Source: Psychrobacillus sp042945595 (GTDB lineage Bacteria; Bacillota; Bacilli; Bacillales_A; Planococcaceae). Taken from it: a stretch of DNA of 64,000 nucleotides. Shown piece after piece: positions 53,386 through 62,097 of the stretch. The translations under genes were made by a program, and so were the position numbers. The stretch is taken from positions 248,001 to 312,000 of the forward strand of contig NZ_CP168493.1 of NCBI RefSeq assembly GCF_042945595.1. Reading direction: 5' to 3'. Position 1 is the first letter of the stretch. Each line of letters starts with the position of its first letter. The notes beneath the pieces are model-generated. The model did not search any database and was not told the DNA's origin. It was given only the letters and a program-made list of their open reading frames with translations.

Positions 53386-54891
53386 ATGGGTAAAATGAGC
53401 AGAGAAACTAAAACAGACGTCATCTTAATTGGTGCTGGAATCATGAGTGCGACTTTAGGTACGTTTTTGAAAGAATTAGTACCTGAATGGAAAATTACAG
53501 TGTTTGAGAAGCTCGACAATGCAGGAGAGGAAAGCTCTAACGAATGGAATAATGCAGGAACAGGGCATGCTGCACTGTGCGAGCTTAACTATACTGTCGA
53601 AAAACCAGACGGATCGATAGATATAAGCAAAGCTATTCAAGTTAATGAACAGTTTCAGCTTTCCATGCAGTTTTGGTCTTATCTTGTAAATAGCAAGCTG
53701 ATACGTAATCCACAGGACTTTATCATGCCATTGCCTCATATGAGTATGGTTCAAGGGGAACAAAATGTAACATTCTTAAATAAACGTTTTGAAGCAATGC
53801 TAAATAATCCTCTGTTTCAAGGGATGGAATTTTCCGATGACCCTGAAAAACTGATGGAATGGATTCCACTTATTATGCAAGGGCGTTCATCCAATGAACC
53901 TATAGCTGCAACAAAAATCGACTCTGGAACGGATGTTAACTTTGGTGCTTTAACGCGCATATTGTTTGACCACCTGAATAGTCAAAACGTCGATATTAAA
54001 TATAAACATAGTGTTGATAATATTACTCGTACTAGCGACGGCTCGTGGGAATTGAAAGTTCGAAATGATAGCGGTAACGTAGAACACCATACTGCAAAAT
54101 TCGTCTTCATCGGAGGCGGTGGAGGTAGCTTACATTTACTGCAAAAATCTGGTATTCCTGAAGGGAAACATATTGGTGGATTCCCGGTAAGTGGAATATT
54201 TATGGTATGTAATGATCCGGAAGTTGTAGAACAACATCATGCAAAAGTATACGGTTTAGCTAAGGTTGGAGCTCCTCCAATGTCTGTTCCGCATCTAGAC
54301 ACAAGATTTATCGAAAACAAAAAATCATTGCTATTTGGACCGTTTGCCGGCTTCTCACCGAAGTTTTTAAAAACCGGTTCCATGTTTGATTTGGTAACTT
54401 CCGTAAAACCAGATAATCTCGTAACGATGTTGTCGGCAGGTGCAAAAAACATGTCATTGACAAAATATCTGATTGAGCAAGTAATGTTATCAAAAGAACA
54501 ACGCATGGAAGAGTTACGAGAGTTTATCCCGAATGCGATAAGCGAGGATTGGGATTTAGTAGTAGCGGGTCAACGTGTACAAGTTATCAAAGATACGGAA
54601 GCTGGCGGCAAAGGTACACTTCAATTTGGTACGGAAGTTATTAGTGCAGCTGATGGCTCGATTGCAGCATTACTAGGTGCTTCTCCAGGAGCTTCTACTG
54701 CTGTTCACGTGATGCTTGAGATATTTAAAAAATGTTTTCCACAACATATAAAAGAGTGGGAACCGAAAATTAAAGAAATGATTCCTTCTTATGGCGTGTC
54801 CCTAATGGAAAATCCAGAGCTTCTGCACGAAATTCATACGTCCACAGCAGAAGCGCTTGGCCTAAGCAAAGCAGATTTAGGTAATAGTTAA
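53386..54891 (+). CDS. mqo: Malate:quinone oxidoreductase
   Basis: 501 residues from ATG 53386 (ATAAGG upstream). FAD-binding DVILIGAGIMSATLGTFLKE and the Mqo-specific SSNEWNNAGTGHAALCELNY near the N-terminus, GGFPVSGIFMVCNDP centrally, LQFGTEVISAADGSIAALLG near the C-terminus. Membrane-associated flavoprotein that oxidises malate to oxaloacetate and passes electrons to quinone. Monocistronic, with a palindromic repeat as probable terminator. Confidence 0.94.
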   Translation: MGKMSRETKTDVILIGAGIMSATLGTFLKELVPEWKITVFEKLDNAGEESSNEWNNAGTGHAALCELNYTVEKPDGSIDISKAIQVNEQFQLSMQFWSYLVNSKLIRNPQDFIMPLPHMSMVQGEQNVTFLNKRFEAMLNNPLFQGMEFSDDPEKLMEWIPLIMQGRSSNEPIAATKIDSGTDVNFGALTRILFDHLNSQNVDIKYKHSVDNITRTSDGSWELKVRNDSGNVEHHTAKFVFIGGGGGSLHLLQKSGIPEGKHIGGFPVSGIFMVCNDPEVVEQHHAKVYGLAKVGAPPMSVPHLDTRFIENKKSLLFGPFAGFSPKFLKTGSMFDLVTSVKPDNLVTMLSAGAKNMSLTKYLIEQVMLSKEQRMEELREFIPNAISEDWDLVVAGQRVQVIKDTEAGGKGTLQFGTEVISAADGSIAALLGASPGASTAVHVMLEIFKKCFPQHIKEWEPKIKEMIPSYGVSLMENPELLHEIHTSTAEALGLSKADLGNS

Positions 54892-54896
54892 TACTT

Positions 54897-54945
54897 GGGT
54901 ACCAGGTACTAAAACAATTCAAAATTGTATTAGAACCTGGTACCC
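54897..54945. repeat. Palindromic GGTACC repeat, copy 5 (best preserved)
   Basis: GGGTACCAGGT and CTAAAACAATT pair with AATTGTATTAG and ACCTGGTACCC around a short centre. It starts 5 nt after the mqo stop and would serve as a strong hairpin end for that transcript. Confidence 0.8.
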
Positions 54946-55018
54946 TTCGTTTAAGCAAATGTCTATTTGACGTTTCTGCAAGTATTCTATATCATAAGTA
55001 GGTACCCGAACTTAATCG

Positions 55019-55055
55019 GGAGAGGTTCATAGCTCATACCCTCTATAAAAAACTA
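55019..55055 (+). promoter_or_regulatory. PreQ1-I riboswitch upstream of queF
   Basis: The GAGAGGTTC stem, the loop with TAGCT, CCCTCT closing strand and the A-rich tail CTATAAAAAACTA match the class I preQ1 aptamer. A terminator hairpin follows at 55073-55105 (GCCATGTCCA/TGGACGTGGC then seven T), which the bound aptamer is expected to favour. Confidence 0.9.
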
Positions 55056-55072
55056 TGGATACATGACTATTC

Positions 55073-55105
55073 GCCATGTCCATATATTTGGACGTGGCTT
55101 TTTTT
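55073..55105 (+). terminator. Expression-platform terminator of the queF riboswitch
   Basis: A 10-bp stem with one G-U and a T7 run, 18 nt downstream of the aptamer. Confidence 0.8.
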
Positions 55106-55192
55106 GTTTTTATCCTATAAGTTTGGAATAGAATGTTTGGAGATGCCTCTTTTGAAAGTGTTTGGGGAAACACTTTATTAGGAGGTTTTTTT

Positions 55193-55693
55193 ATGTCTGG
55201 AAGAAGTCATGAAGAAGGATTAAAGGATTTAACATTGTTAGGTAATCAAGGTATACAATATTCATTTGAATATTCACCAGAGGTATTGGAGTCGGTAGAC
55301 AGTCTTCATTCTAATCGCGATTATTTCGTTAAATTTAATTGTCCAGAATTCACTAGTTTATGCCCAATTACACAACAGCCTGATTTTGCAACGATGTATA
55401 TCTCGTACATACCGGATAAAAAAATTGTTGAGAGTAAATCACTAAAATTATATTTATTCAGTTTTAGAAACCATGGTGATTTTCATGAAGATTGCGTCAA
55501 CATCATCATGGACGATTTAATTAAGTTACTTGATCCAAGGTACATAGAGGTTTGGGGAAAATTCACACCACGTGGAGGAATCTCTATTGATCCATGGTGT
55601 AACTATGGCAAACCAGATACCAAATACGAAGAGATGGCAGATTATCGTTTGATGAACCATGATCTATACCCAGAAAAAATAGATAATCGATAA
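55193..55693 (+). CDS. queF: NADPH-dependent 7-cyano-7-deazaguanine reductase
   Basis: 166 residues from ATG 55193, with TAGGAGG upstream; earlier in-frame starts lie in the leader. QueF type I: the catalytic Cys in FTSLCPITQQPDFATM and the family motif RNHGDFHEDCVN. It reduces preQ0 to preQ1 in queuosine synthesis and is controlled by the preQ1 riboswitch in its leader. Confidence 0.95.
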   Translation: MSGRSHEEGLKDLTLLGNQGIQYSFEYSPEVLESVDSLHSNRDYFVKFNCPEFTSLCPITQQPDFATMYISYIPDKKIVESKSLKLYLFSFRNHGDFHEDCVNIIMDDLIKLLDPRYIEVWGKFTPRGGISIDPWCNYGKPDTKYEEMADYRLMNHDLYPEKIDNR

Positions 55694-55720
55694 ACGAAGA
55701 ATTGAATAGTTCATATTTAG

Positions 55721-55757
55721 GAAGAGGTTTTTAGCTACCCTCTTTAAAAAACTAAGA
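55721..55757 (+). promoter_or_regulatory. PreQ1-I riboswitch upstream of the queCDE operon
   Basis: GAAGAGGTTTTTAGCTACCC and CTCTTTAAAAAACTAA match the class I aptamer closely, with the classical AGCTACCCTCT core. Terminator hairpin at 55764-55790 follows. It lies just 30 nt after the queF stop. Confidence 0.92.
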
Positions 55758-55763
55758 AGAAAT

Positions 55764-55790
55764 CAGCATTCTTTTTAGGGTGCTGTTTTC
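55764..55790 (+). terminator. Expression-platform terminator of the queC riboswitch
   Basis: CAGCATT pairs with GGTGCTG (G-U pairs), then TTTT. Short but placed exactly between aptamer and queC. Confidence 0.6.
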
Positions 55791-55813
55791 TCGGTATAAG
55801 GGAGTCTTTTCAG

Positions 55814-56473
55814 ATGAAGCAGGAAAAAGCAATTATTGTGTTTAGTGGAGGTCAGGACAGCACGACTTGTCTGTTTTGGGCAAAAGAACGTTTTAAAGAG
55901 GTTGAGGCAGTGACTTTTGATTATGGCCAAAGACATATTCTTGAAATTGAATGTGCGAAGGAGATAGCAAAGGAACTCGGTATCAAGCATCATATTCTTG
56001 ATATGTCGCTTCTGAATCAGCTTGCACCGAACGCATTAACAAGAGAAGACATAAAGGTAGAAGACGGTGAAGATGGGGAACTGCCATCGACTTTTGTCCC
56101 AGGCCGTAATCTGCTCTTTCTTTCATTTGCCGGGGTTTTAGCGAGCCAAGTAGGAGCTAAGCATATCGTGACTGGAGTATGTGAAACGGATTTTAGCGGA
56201 TATCCGGATTGCCGAGATATTTTTGTAAAATCTTTGAACGTAGCGTTAAATTTATCTATGGACGATACCTTTGTGATTGATACGCCGCTAATGTGGTTTA
56301 ACAAGGCACAAACATGGGAACTTGCCGATCAGCTTGGGGCGCTTGAATTTGTTCGCGAAAGAACGTTGACCTGCTATAACGGAGTAATTGCAGATGGTTG
56401 CGGTGAATGCCCGGCTTGTAAGTTGCGTAAAAAAGGGCTTGATGAGTATTTATGCTACAAGAAGGAGTTATAA
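55814..56473 (+). CDS. queC: 7-cyano-7-deazaguanine synthase
   Basis: 219 residues. PP-loop SGGQDSTT (about 10-17) and C-terminal zinc site CGECPACKLRKKG. It converts 7-carboxy-7-deazaguanine to preQ0 with ATP and ammonia. First gene of the operon with queD and queE. Confidence 0.96.
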   Translation: MKQEKAIIVFSGGQDSTTCLFWAKERFKEVEAVTFDYGQRHILEIECAKEIAKELGIKHHILDMSLLNQLAPNALTREDIKVEDGEDGELPSTFVPGRNLLFLSFAGVLASQVGAKHIVTGVCETDFSGYPDCRDIFVKSLNVALNLSMDDTFVIDTPLMWFNKAQTWELADQLGALEFVRERTLTCYNGVIADGCGECPACKLRKKGLDEYLCYKKEL

Positions 56474-56476
56474 GGC

Positions 56477-56950
56477 ATGTCTGAATTTAGAATTGTCGAT
56501 AAGCTCCAAAAAATAGATGAAGATATTCAAAAGAGTCAATTGAAGTATCATGCCAAGCGTGTTCTCGTGAGTAAGGAATTTACCTTTGATGCTGCCCATC
56601 ATTTACATAACTATGAAGGGAAATGTAAAAATCTTCATGGTCACACGTATCGTGCCGTATTAGGGTTGAGTGGATACACGGATGAACGCGGTTTAATGAT
56701 TGATTTTGGCGATATAAAAGAAATATGGAAACAAAAAATAGAGATTTATTTGGATCATCGTTATTTAAATGAAACCCTTCCACCGATGAATACGACAGCA
56801 GAGAACATCGTTGTCTGGATCTACGAAAAATTGGTGGAAGCTTTGCTTGATTACCAAAGAAATAATGGGGCGCGTGTAGAATTTATCAAGCTGTATGAAA
56901 CTCCGACAAGTTATGCTGAAGCAAGACGGGAGTGGATGGAAGTTGAGTAA
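56477..56950 (+). CDS. queD: 6-carboxy-5,6,7,8-tetrahydropterin synthase
   Basis: 157 residues. Zinc ligands in FDAAHHLH and LHGHTYR, catalytic region DFGDIKEIW and LDHRYLNE. It has a longer N-terminus (about 30 residues) than E. coli QueD. Three bases after queC, overlapping queE by 8 nt. Confidence 0.95.
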   Translation: MSEFRIVDKLQKIDEDIQKSQLKYHAKRVLVSKEFTFDAAHHLHNYEGKCKNLHGHTYRAVLGLSGYTDERGLMIDFGDIKEIWKQKIEIYLDHRYLNETLPPMNTTAENIVVWIYEKLVEALLDYQRNNGARVEFIKLYETPTSYAEARREWMEVE

Positions 56951-57671
56951 AGTACCCGTTATGGAGATCTTTGGGCCTACGATTCAAGGTGAGGGGATGG
57001 TAGTGGGCCAGAAGACCATGTTTGTGCGGACTGCCGGCTGTGACTATTCCTGTTCCTGGTGTGATTCATCGTTTACATGGGATGGCAGTGGCAAGCATCT
57101 TATCCTCCAAATGACAGCAGAAGAGATTTGGTCCGAGTTGAAACGTCTAGGGGGCAGTGGTTTTTCATTTGTTACGATTTCGGGTGGAAATCCGGCACTC
57201 CTTCGAAACTTGGAAGCACTCATTGCCATTTTAAAAGAAAACGAGATAAAGATCGGAGTGGAGACACAGGGAAGCAAATGGCAGGAGTGGCTGTATGATA
57301 TCGATGAACTGACGATTTCACCTAAGCCTCCTAGTTCTGGAATGACCACGGACTTTTCTGTGCTCTCTGATATCCTCGGAAAACTTAAAAATCGAAACAG
57401 CGAGCAGCATATATCCCTTAAAATAGTTGTTTTCAATCAAGACGATTATGATTATGCCAAACAAGTTCACCTTCGATACCCGGCAATTCCTTTTTATCTC
57501 CAAGTTGGTAATGATAACATCACAACGACAGACAATCAACGACTAATCAGTAATTTATTGGAGAAGTACGAAGCGTTGATCGACAAGGTCATTAAAGATG
57601 ATGAATTAAGAGATGTTAAAGTACTTCCACAGTTACATGCCCTTGTATGGGGAAATAAAAGAGGCGTATAG
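56943..57671 (+). CDS. queE: 7-carboxy-7-deazaguanine synthase (radical SAM)
   Basis: 242 residues from TTG 56943, overlapping the queD stop. The start gives SKVPVMEIFGPTIQGEG, aligning with Bacillus QueE; the earlier ATG would add 16 residues encoded inside queD. The cluster motif is CDYSCSWCDS, with TISGGNPAL and LQVGNDN following. A [4Fe-4S]/SAM enzyme that contracts the pterin ring. Confidence 0.95.
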   Translation: MSKVPVMEIFGPTIQGEGMVVGQKTMFVRTAGCDYSCSWCDSSFTWDGSGKHLILQMTAEEIWSELKRLGGSGFSFVTISGGNPALLRNLEALIAILKENEIKIGVETQGSKWQEWLYDIDELTISPKPPSSGMTTDFSVLSDILGKLKNRNSEQHISLKIVVFNQDDYDYAKQVHLRYPAIPFYLQVGNDNITTTDNQRLISNLLEKYEALIDKVIKDDELRDVKVLPQLHALVWGNKRGV

Positions 57672-57717
57672 TGGGCAACCACAAAACTATATATCAATTT
57701 ATTTGAGGAGCAACATC

Positions 57718-58257
57718 ATGAGAATACTATTCTATTTAATATCTATTGTCACCGCTAATGTGGTGACGGCAGCATTTGCACCATTACATCTAGGGATGTT
57801 TATCATTCCTATGGGAACTCTTCTGATCGGAGCAACTTTTATTCTCCGAGATCTTGTGCAGAATAAATACGGGAGAGCAAAGACATACTTGTTTATTATT
57901 ACAGCTTTGGCATTATCCGCGTTAGTTTCATTCATACTTGGGGATACATTATTAATTGTGGTGGCATCGACACTTTCATTTGTTGTCTCTGAAACAGCTG
58001 ACACAGAGATTTATACACGATTGAAACTACCGATGGCTTGGCGTGTTTTCTACAGTGGAATCGTGGGAGGATTTTTTGATTCTGTTATTTTCGTCATAAT
58101 TGGCTTAAGTCCTCTAGGAGCTAATATATTGCCTTGGGAAGCTGTACCAGCCGCTATTTTGGGACAAATTATCGTGAAAACTATTATTCAAATGTTCGGT
58201 GCACTGATTTGGAATCAAGTTCATGGAATGAAAGTAAAACGTCTTATTACAGAATAA
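57718..58257 (+). CDS. VUT-family queuosine precursor transporter (YhhQ-like)
   Basis: 179 residues from ATG 57718 (GAGGAG upstream). Six hydrophobic helices; GATFILRDLVQNKYGR and ILGQIIVKTIIQMFGALIW match the VUT/YhhQ family. It lies 46 nt after queE, in the riboswitch-controlled operon, and should import preQ0/preQ1. Confidence 0.87.
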   Translation: MRILFYLISIVTANVVTAAFAPLHLGMFIIPMGTLLIGATFILRDLVQNKYGRAKTYLFIITALALSALVSFILGDTLLIVVASTLSFVVSETADTEIYTRLKLPMAWRVFYSGIVGGFFDSVIFVIIGLSPLGANILPWEAVPAAILGQIIVKTIIQMFGALIWNQVHGMKVKRLITE

Positions 58258-58267
58258 TTGTATGAAA

Positions 58268-58300
58268 AAGACCTATTCACATTGTTGAATAGGTCTCTTC
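58268..58300. terminator. Terminator between convergent genes
   Basis: GACCTATTCA pairs with TGAATAGGTC, with A-run before and T-rich after. Confidence 0.75.
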
Positions 58301-58342
58301 ATATTGAACTCGAAAAATGTCTAACATAAAGTCAGATCAGTA

Positions 58343-59161
58343 TTAGATCTCTCCTAAAACACCTTTAACTAATTCAACAAATTTAACTCTTACCTTACCA
58401 GCAACTTCAATTACTTCGTCGTGATTTAATGGCTGATCTAATATTCCACATGCCATATTCGTTAAACAAGAAATACCAAGTACTTTCATATTTGCATGAG
58501 TCGCTACAATAGCTTCTGGTACTGTCGACATACCTACAGCGTCCGCTCCTAATGTGCGAATCATACGGATTTCAGCAGGGGATTCGTAGGCAGGTCCACT
58601 CCACCAAGCATAGACACCTTGTTGCAAGTGTATGTTTTGTTCGGTCGCTACTTTGGATGCAATATTACGTAAATCCTTGTTATACACTTGTGATAAATCA
58701 GGGAAACGAGTTCCTAATTCATCGTTATTTGGTCCCATTAATGGATTGGTTCCAACTAAATTAAGATGATCCGTAATTAACATTAGATCGCCTGGGTTAA
58801 AGTTTGTGTTCACAGCACCGCATGCGTTTGTAATAATTAAATTCTCTATACCTAGTGCTTTCATTACACGAACTGGAAAGGTTACTTCATCTAATGTATA
58901 CCCTTCATAATAATGAAAACGACCTTTCATAGCCGCTACGATTTTGCCATTTAACTCACCAATAACTAGTTCGTTCGCATGACCAATTGCTTCTGATTTT
59001 GCAAAGTGAGGAATTGCGCTATATGGAATCTGAACAGGGTTCTTAATTTCATCCGCAAGTGTTCCTAATCCTGAACCAAGAATCAGTCCAATCACAGGGC
59101 GGTGATCTGTTTTACTCATAATAAAATCTTTAGCTTCTAATATATCTTGGATGTTGTGCAT
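58343..59161 (-). CDS. Purine nucleoside phosphorylase (trimeric PNP family)
   Basis: 272 residues from ATG 59161 with AAGGAGGA upstream; the 13-residue longer frame has no site. GLILGSGLGTLAD (phosphate loop), RFHYYEGYTLDEVTFPVRV, NACGAVNTNF and SGPAYESPAEIRMIRTLGAD are characteristic of the inosine/guanosine phosphorylase (PunA/XapA) type. It splits purine nucleosides to base and ribose 1-phosphate. Confidence 0.93.
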   Translation of the reverse strand: MHNIQDILEAKDFIMSKTDHRPVIGLILGSGLGTLADEIKNPVQIPYSAIPHFAKSEAIGHANELVIGELNGKIVAAMKGRFHYYEGYTLDEVTFPVRVMKALGIENLIITNACGAVNTNFNPGDLMLITDHLNLVGTNPLMGPNNDELGTRFPDLSQVYNKDLRNIASKVATEQNIHLQQGVYAWWSGPAYESPAEIRMIRTLGADAVGMSTVPEAIVATHANMKVLGISCLTNMACGILDQPLNHDEVIEVAGKVRVKFVELVKGVLGEI

Positions 59162-59366
59162 TCCTAATTCCTCCTTGAAACGTAAAAAACATGTTAACAA
59201 TAAAATTTTAAGGGATAGAAGGACTATTGTAAAGAAAGCTACATAAATTTCTCTTACGTAGAAAGGGGTTGGGACACTTTTTATCAGTTTGAATTATTTA
59301 TGATTTAGTGGGAATTCAAAAGGGAAGAGAGTCTGTGGTCGTCCCATTACCCAGGTAATACAAAAC

Positions 59367-59397
59367 GGCCCTCCAATCGAGTTTCAGTGGAGGGCTT
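59367..59397 (-). terminator. Terminator of the radical SAM gene
   Basis: GCCCTCC pairs with GGAGGGC; on the minus strand it is followed by CGTTTTG. Confidence 0.6.
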
Positions 59398-59421
59398 CTT
59401 ATATGATTATTCTAAAAAGAT

Positions 59422-60297
59422 CTAAACCCCGAATCTCTGTCTATAACCGCATTTCCTGCACATTTCTTCTACAGCTTCTCTTCTTGTAAAACCGTCATAT
59501 AGGGCATTTGCTCGTTCTCCCTCTACAATTTCAGAGAAAGAGGTTTTATTGATATTACCGAGATTGATCACACCTTCACCGTCTAGACAACAAGGGACGA
59601 CGGTTCCATCGACAAGAATGGCAGCTTGACTGCGAAGGGCATGACAAAATCCTTTGCCATCATCCTCTGGTGCGAGTAAACTAGGCCATTGAAATTCGTG
59701 GTCCTGGTTAATATAGATTCGATCTGCGATTTTTATCCCACTGCCTGGTACTACTTTTTCTTCAATCTTGTAATCCAGATTAAATTCTTTTTCCAAGATT
59801 TCCAATGTCTCTTGGTTTCTTCTTATATCTTCATTCGTTGCATTCTCTCGTTGAAGATTCCATAATCGGAAGGAAATAATGACACCTTGTTCCGCTGCTT
59901 CTTTGGCAAAATTCAGAATGGTTGACAAATATTGTTCGCGATTTGTCGATCCTTCATGACCGTCAAAACTATGAAGCGAGAAGTTCATTTGGCGCAGTGC
60001 AGGCTTTCCCAATAATTTATGCCTGTTTTTTGTGATGAGTGTACCGTTTGTTGTTATATTTACCTTAAACCCTTTAGCATGAGCTGCGTCTAGTAATTGG
60101 TCTATTCTGGGGTGGAGAAGAGGCTCTCCTTTGACATGAAGATAAATATATTTCGTATGGTCTTTAATTTGATCTAGTATGTTATTGAATGCATCTAATT
60201 TGATAATATTTGCTTTTCTGCTCGTAGGAGGGCAGAAGCTACAAGCAAGATTACATACGCTTGTAATTTCGATATACATTTTTTTAAATGTTTTCAA
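59422..60297 (-). CDS. Radical SAM/SPASM protein
   Basis: 291 residues from TTG 60297 (GGTG about 8 nt upstream). The cluster motif CNLACSFC opens the radical SAM barrel (HVKGEPLLHPRIDQLLDAA, INITTNGTL). The C-terminal SPASM-like region has CCLDGEGVINLGNI and CRKCGYRQRF, holding an auxiliary cluster. SPASM enzymes modify peptides or proteins, but no small precursor peptide is seen next to it. Confidence 0.85.
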   Translation of the reverse strand: MKTFKKMYIEITSVCNLACSFCPPTSRKANIIKLDAFNNILDQIKDHTKYIYLHVKGEPLLHPRIDQLLDAAHAKGFKVNITTNGTLITKNRHKLLGKPALRQMNFSLHSFDGHEGSTNREQYLSTILNFAKEAAEQGVIISFRLWNLQRENATNEDIRRNQETLEILEKEFNLDYKIEEKVVPGSGIKIADRIYINQDHEFQWPSLLAPEDDGKGFCHALRSQAAILVDGTVVPCCLDGEGVINLGNINKTSFSEIVEGERANALYDGFTRREAVEEMCRKCGYRQRFGV

Positions 60298-60412
60298 TGT
60301 TTATTCACCATTCCAGTTCTAATTTATTAAAATGACTATACTCATATTAACAGAATTACATACTACATTGAGCAGATTATTTTAGGGATTCTTTGTCATA
60401 GAATGGGGACAT

Positions 60413-60442
60413 GAAAAAACCTGCCTCCGAAAGAAGTCAGGT
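60413..60442 (-). terminator. Terminator of the aldo/keto reductase gene
   Basis: CCTG and CAGG arms with a mismatched extension, followed by six T on the minus strand. Confidence 0.45.
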
Positions 60443-60456
60443 CTACTCATTTACTA

Positions 60457-61269
60457 TTAAAATTCGATTTCGTCTGGATCTGGGCCAATGCGTTCATTTG
60501 TTGCGATTGCATCAATAGCGGTTTGATCCTCAAAAGATAGTTCGAAGTCAAATACGTTTAAGTTTTCTGAAATACGGCTTGGTGTAACTGATTTTGGTAA
60601 GGCTACGTGCCCCGATTGCAAATGCCAGCGAATTACGATTTGCGAAGGTGTTTTTTCGTATTTTTTCGCCAATTCATGGAACAAGTCGATCTCCATGAAT
60701 TTTCCTTGCATCAATGGGCTCCAAGCTTCTACGTGAATACCTTCGCCTTTTAAATATGCTACAAAATCTTTTTGAGGCAACTGAGGGTGTAACTCAATTT
60801 GGTTGACCATTGGTGTCATTAAACCGGCATCCTTTAATTGTTCCAGATGATGCTGCTTGAAGTTAGATACCCCGATTGCTTTCACTTTGCCTTCTTCATA
60901 TAACTCGACAAGTGCACGATACGCCTCTACAATACCATCAACTGGCCAGTGTAATAAGCATAGATCAAGGTAATCGGTATTCAAACGGTCCAGTGATTCT
61001 TGAAATGCTTCTTTCGTACGACCAGCACGAATGTCGTCATTCCAAATTTTAGACGTCAAGAATATGTCCTCGCGTGCAACACCAGAAGCGGCGATACCTT
61101 TCGCAACACCTTCCTCGTTCTTATAAACAGCAGCTGTATCAATATGACGATAACCTACGCGAAGAGCCTCTTCAACTGCTCCTGGTGCCTCAGTGTCGTT
61201 ATCAACACGCCACACCCCAAAACCAATTTGTGGTATTTTTAAACCATTACTAAGTGTAATAAAATCCAT
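60457..61269 (-). CDS. Aldo/keto reductase
   Basis: 270 residues from ATG 61269, GGGAGGAG upstream; the 52-residue longer frame is a non-coding leader. All family marks are present: GFGVWRV, DTAAVYKNE (catalytic Asp/Tyr), LTSKIW (Lys), LLHWPV (His), GVSNF and the C-terminal PKSVTPSRI cofactor site. NADPH-dependent reduction of small aldehydes or ketones. Confidence 0.93.
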   Translation of the reverse strand: MDFITLSNGLKIPQIGFGVWRVDNDTEAPGAVEEALRVGYRHIDTAAVYKNEEGVAKGIAASGVAREDIFLTSKIWNDDIRAGRTKEAFQESLDRLNTDYLDLCLLHWPVDGIVEAYRALVELYEEGKVKAIGVSNFKQHHLEQLKDAGLMTPMVNQIELHPQLPQKDFVAYLKGEGIHVEAWSPLMQGKFMEIDLFHELAKKYEKTPSQIVIRWHLQSGHVALPKSVTPSRISENLNVFDFELSFEDQTAIDAIATNERIGPDPDEIEF

Positions 61270-61426
61270 GTATATCTCTCCTCCCTTTGATTTTATATTA
61301 CCATTTGCCAGTTTGATAAACCAATAACATGTACCATCTAGAAATACGCTAAAATAATTATCATTCATAATGGCTATCATTAGAATAATAATGTATAAAG
61401 GCTGACAGGAAAGGAGACTCAGCATT

Positions 61427-61645
61427 ATGCCATTAGAAATGGGCCGAAACGATATTACGAAAATGTAGGTAAATGCGACAAATACTACACTTCAAATTGG
61501 TGGTGGTGCTTATCACATACCAAAATTTGATCTCATAATTTATTTTGTAAAGGCAAAAATCGATCGAACTTGGAAAAAAGTCATTGAAGAAGACTTCAAA
61601 AGTAGACAACGCCAAGAAAATAATCAAAAAAACAGGAACCATTAA
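61427..61645 (+). pseudogene. Small gene broken by an in-frame TAG (copy 2)
   Basis: ATG 61427 with AAAGGAG about 10 nt upstream opens a frame with a TAG at 61466-61468 after 13 codons. The frame then continues cleanly to TAA 61645. Its end, AKIDRTWKKVIEEDFKSR, matches the fragment at 32.3-32.5 kb. A family relic; function unknown. Apart from this, 61270-61766 has no gene. Confidence 0.6.
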
Positions 61646-61766
61646 TTGACTCCTGTTTTCTAAAGGAACAAGAAAGTGTATGTTCAAGAATCATTTAAGT
61701 AAAATTCAAGGTGCTGAATCTTTAAAAAAAGATCTCAGGAAAAATTTGATTGAGATTGTAATTTAA

Positions 61767-61816
61767 AGAAAAAAAAGTCCCGAGAATCCATTATAGATTC
61801 TCGGGACTTTTTTTAA
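61767..61816. terminator. Terminator of the tRNA cluster
   Basis: AGTCCCGAGAATC pairs with GATTCTCGGGACT around a 7-nt loop, with long A and T runs on both sides, so it also works in the plus direction. Confidence 0.9.
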
Positions 61817-61818
61817 GA

Positions 61819-61890
61819 TGACCCCTACGGGATTCGAACCCGTGTTACCGCCGTGAAAGGGCGGTGTCTTAACCGCTTGACCAAGGGGCC
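61819..61890 (-). tRNA. tRNA-Glu (TTC)
   Basis: 72-nt cloverleaf; anticodon TTC within CCTTTCACGG, T-loop GGTTCGAATCC, acceptor GGCCCCT/AGGGGTC. No encoded CCA. Last gene of the leftward cluster. Confidence 0.95.
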
Positions 61891-61896
61891 TACATA

Positions 61897-61987
61897 TGGC
61901 GGAGAAGGAGGGATTTGAACCCTCGCGCCAGTTACCCGACCTACACCCTTAGCAGGGGCGCCTCTTCAGCCACTTGAGTACTTCCCC
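61897..61987 (-). tRNA. tRNA-Ser (GCT)
   Basis: 91 nt with a long variable arm as in tRNA-Ser; anticodon GCT (CCTGCTAAGG), T-loop GGTTCAAATCC, encoded CCA. Confidence 0.95.
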
Positions 61988-62021
61988 ATATGGTTCCAAT
62001 TGTACTGATTGTTCATGTGTA

Positions 62022-62092
62022 AGCGGGTGAAGAGAATCGAACTCTCATCATCAGCTTGGAAGGCTGAGGTTTTACCACTAAACTACACCCGC
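62022..62092 (-). tRNA. tRNA-Gly (TCC)
   Basis: 71 nt; anticodon TCC (CCTTCCAAGC), T-loop AGTTCGATTCT, acceptor GCGGGTG/CACCCGC. No encoded CCA. Confidence 0.95.
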
Positions 62093-62097
62093 ATAAA

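Noticed and set aside
61466..61468. TAG as a recoded sense codon
   Set aside because: No recoding signal, and the second family member is also decayed; a nonsense mutation is simpler.
61433..61687. An 84-codon minus-strand frame
   Set aside because: It lies opposite the relic gene at 61427-61645 and has no ribosome binding site.
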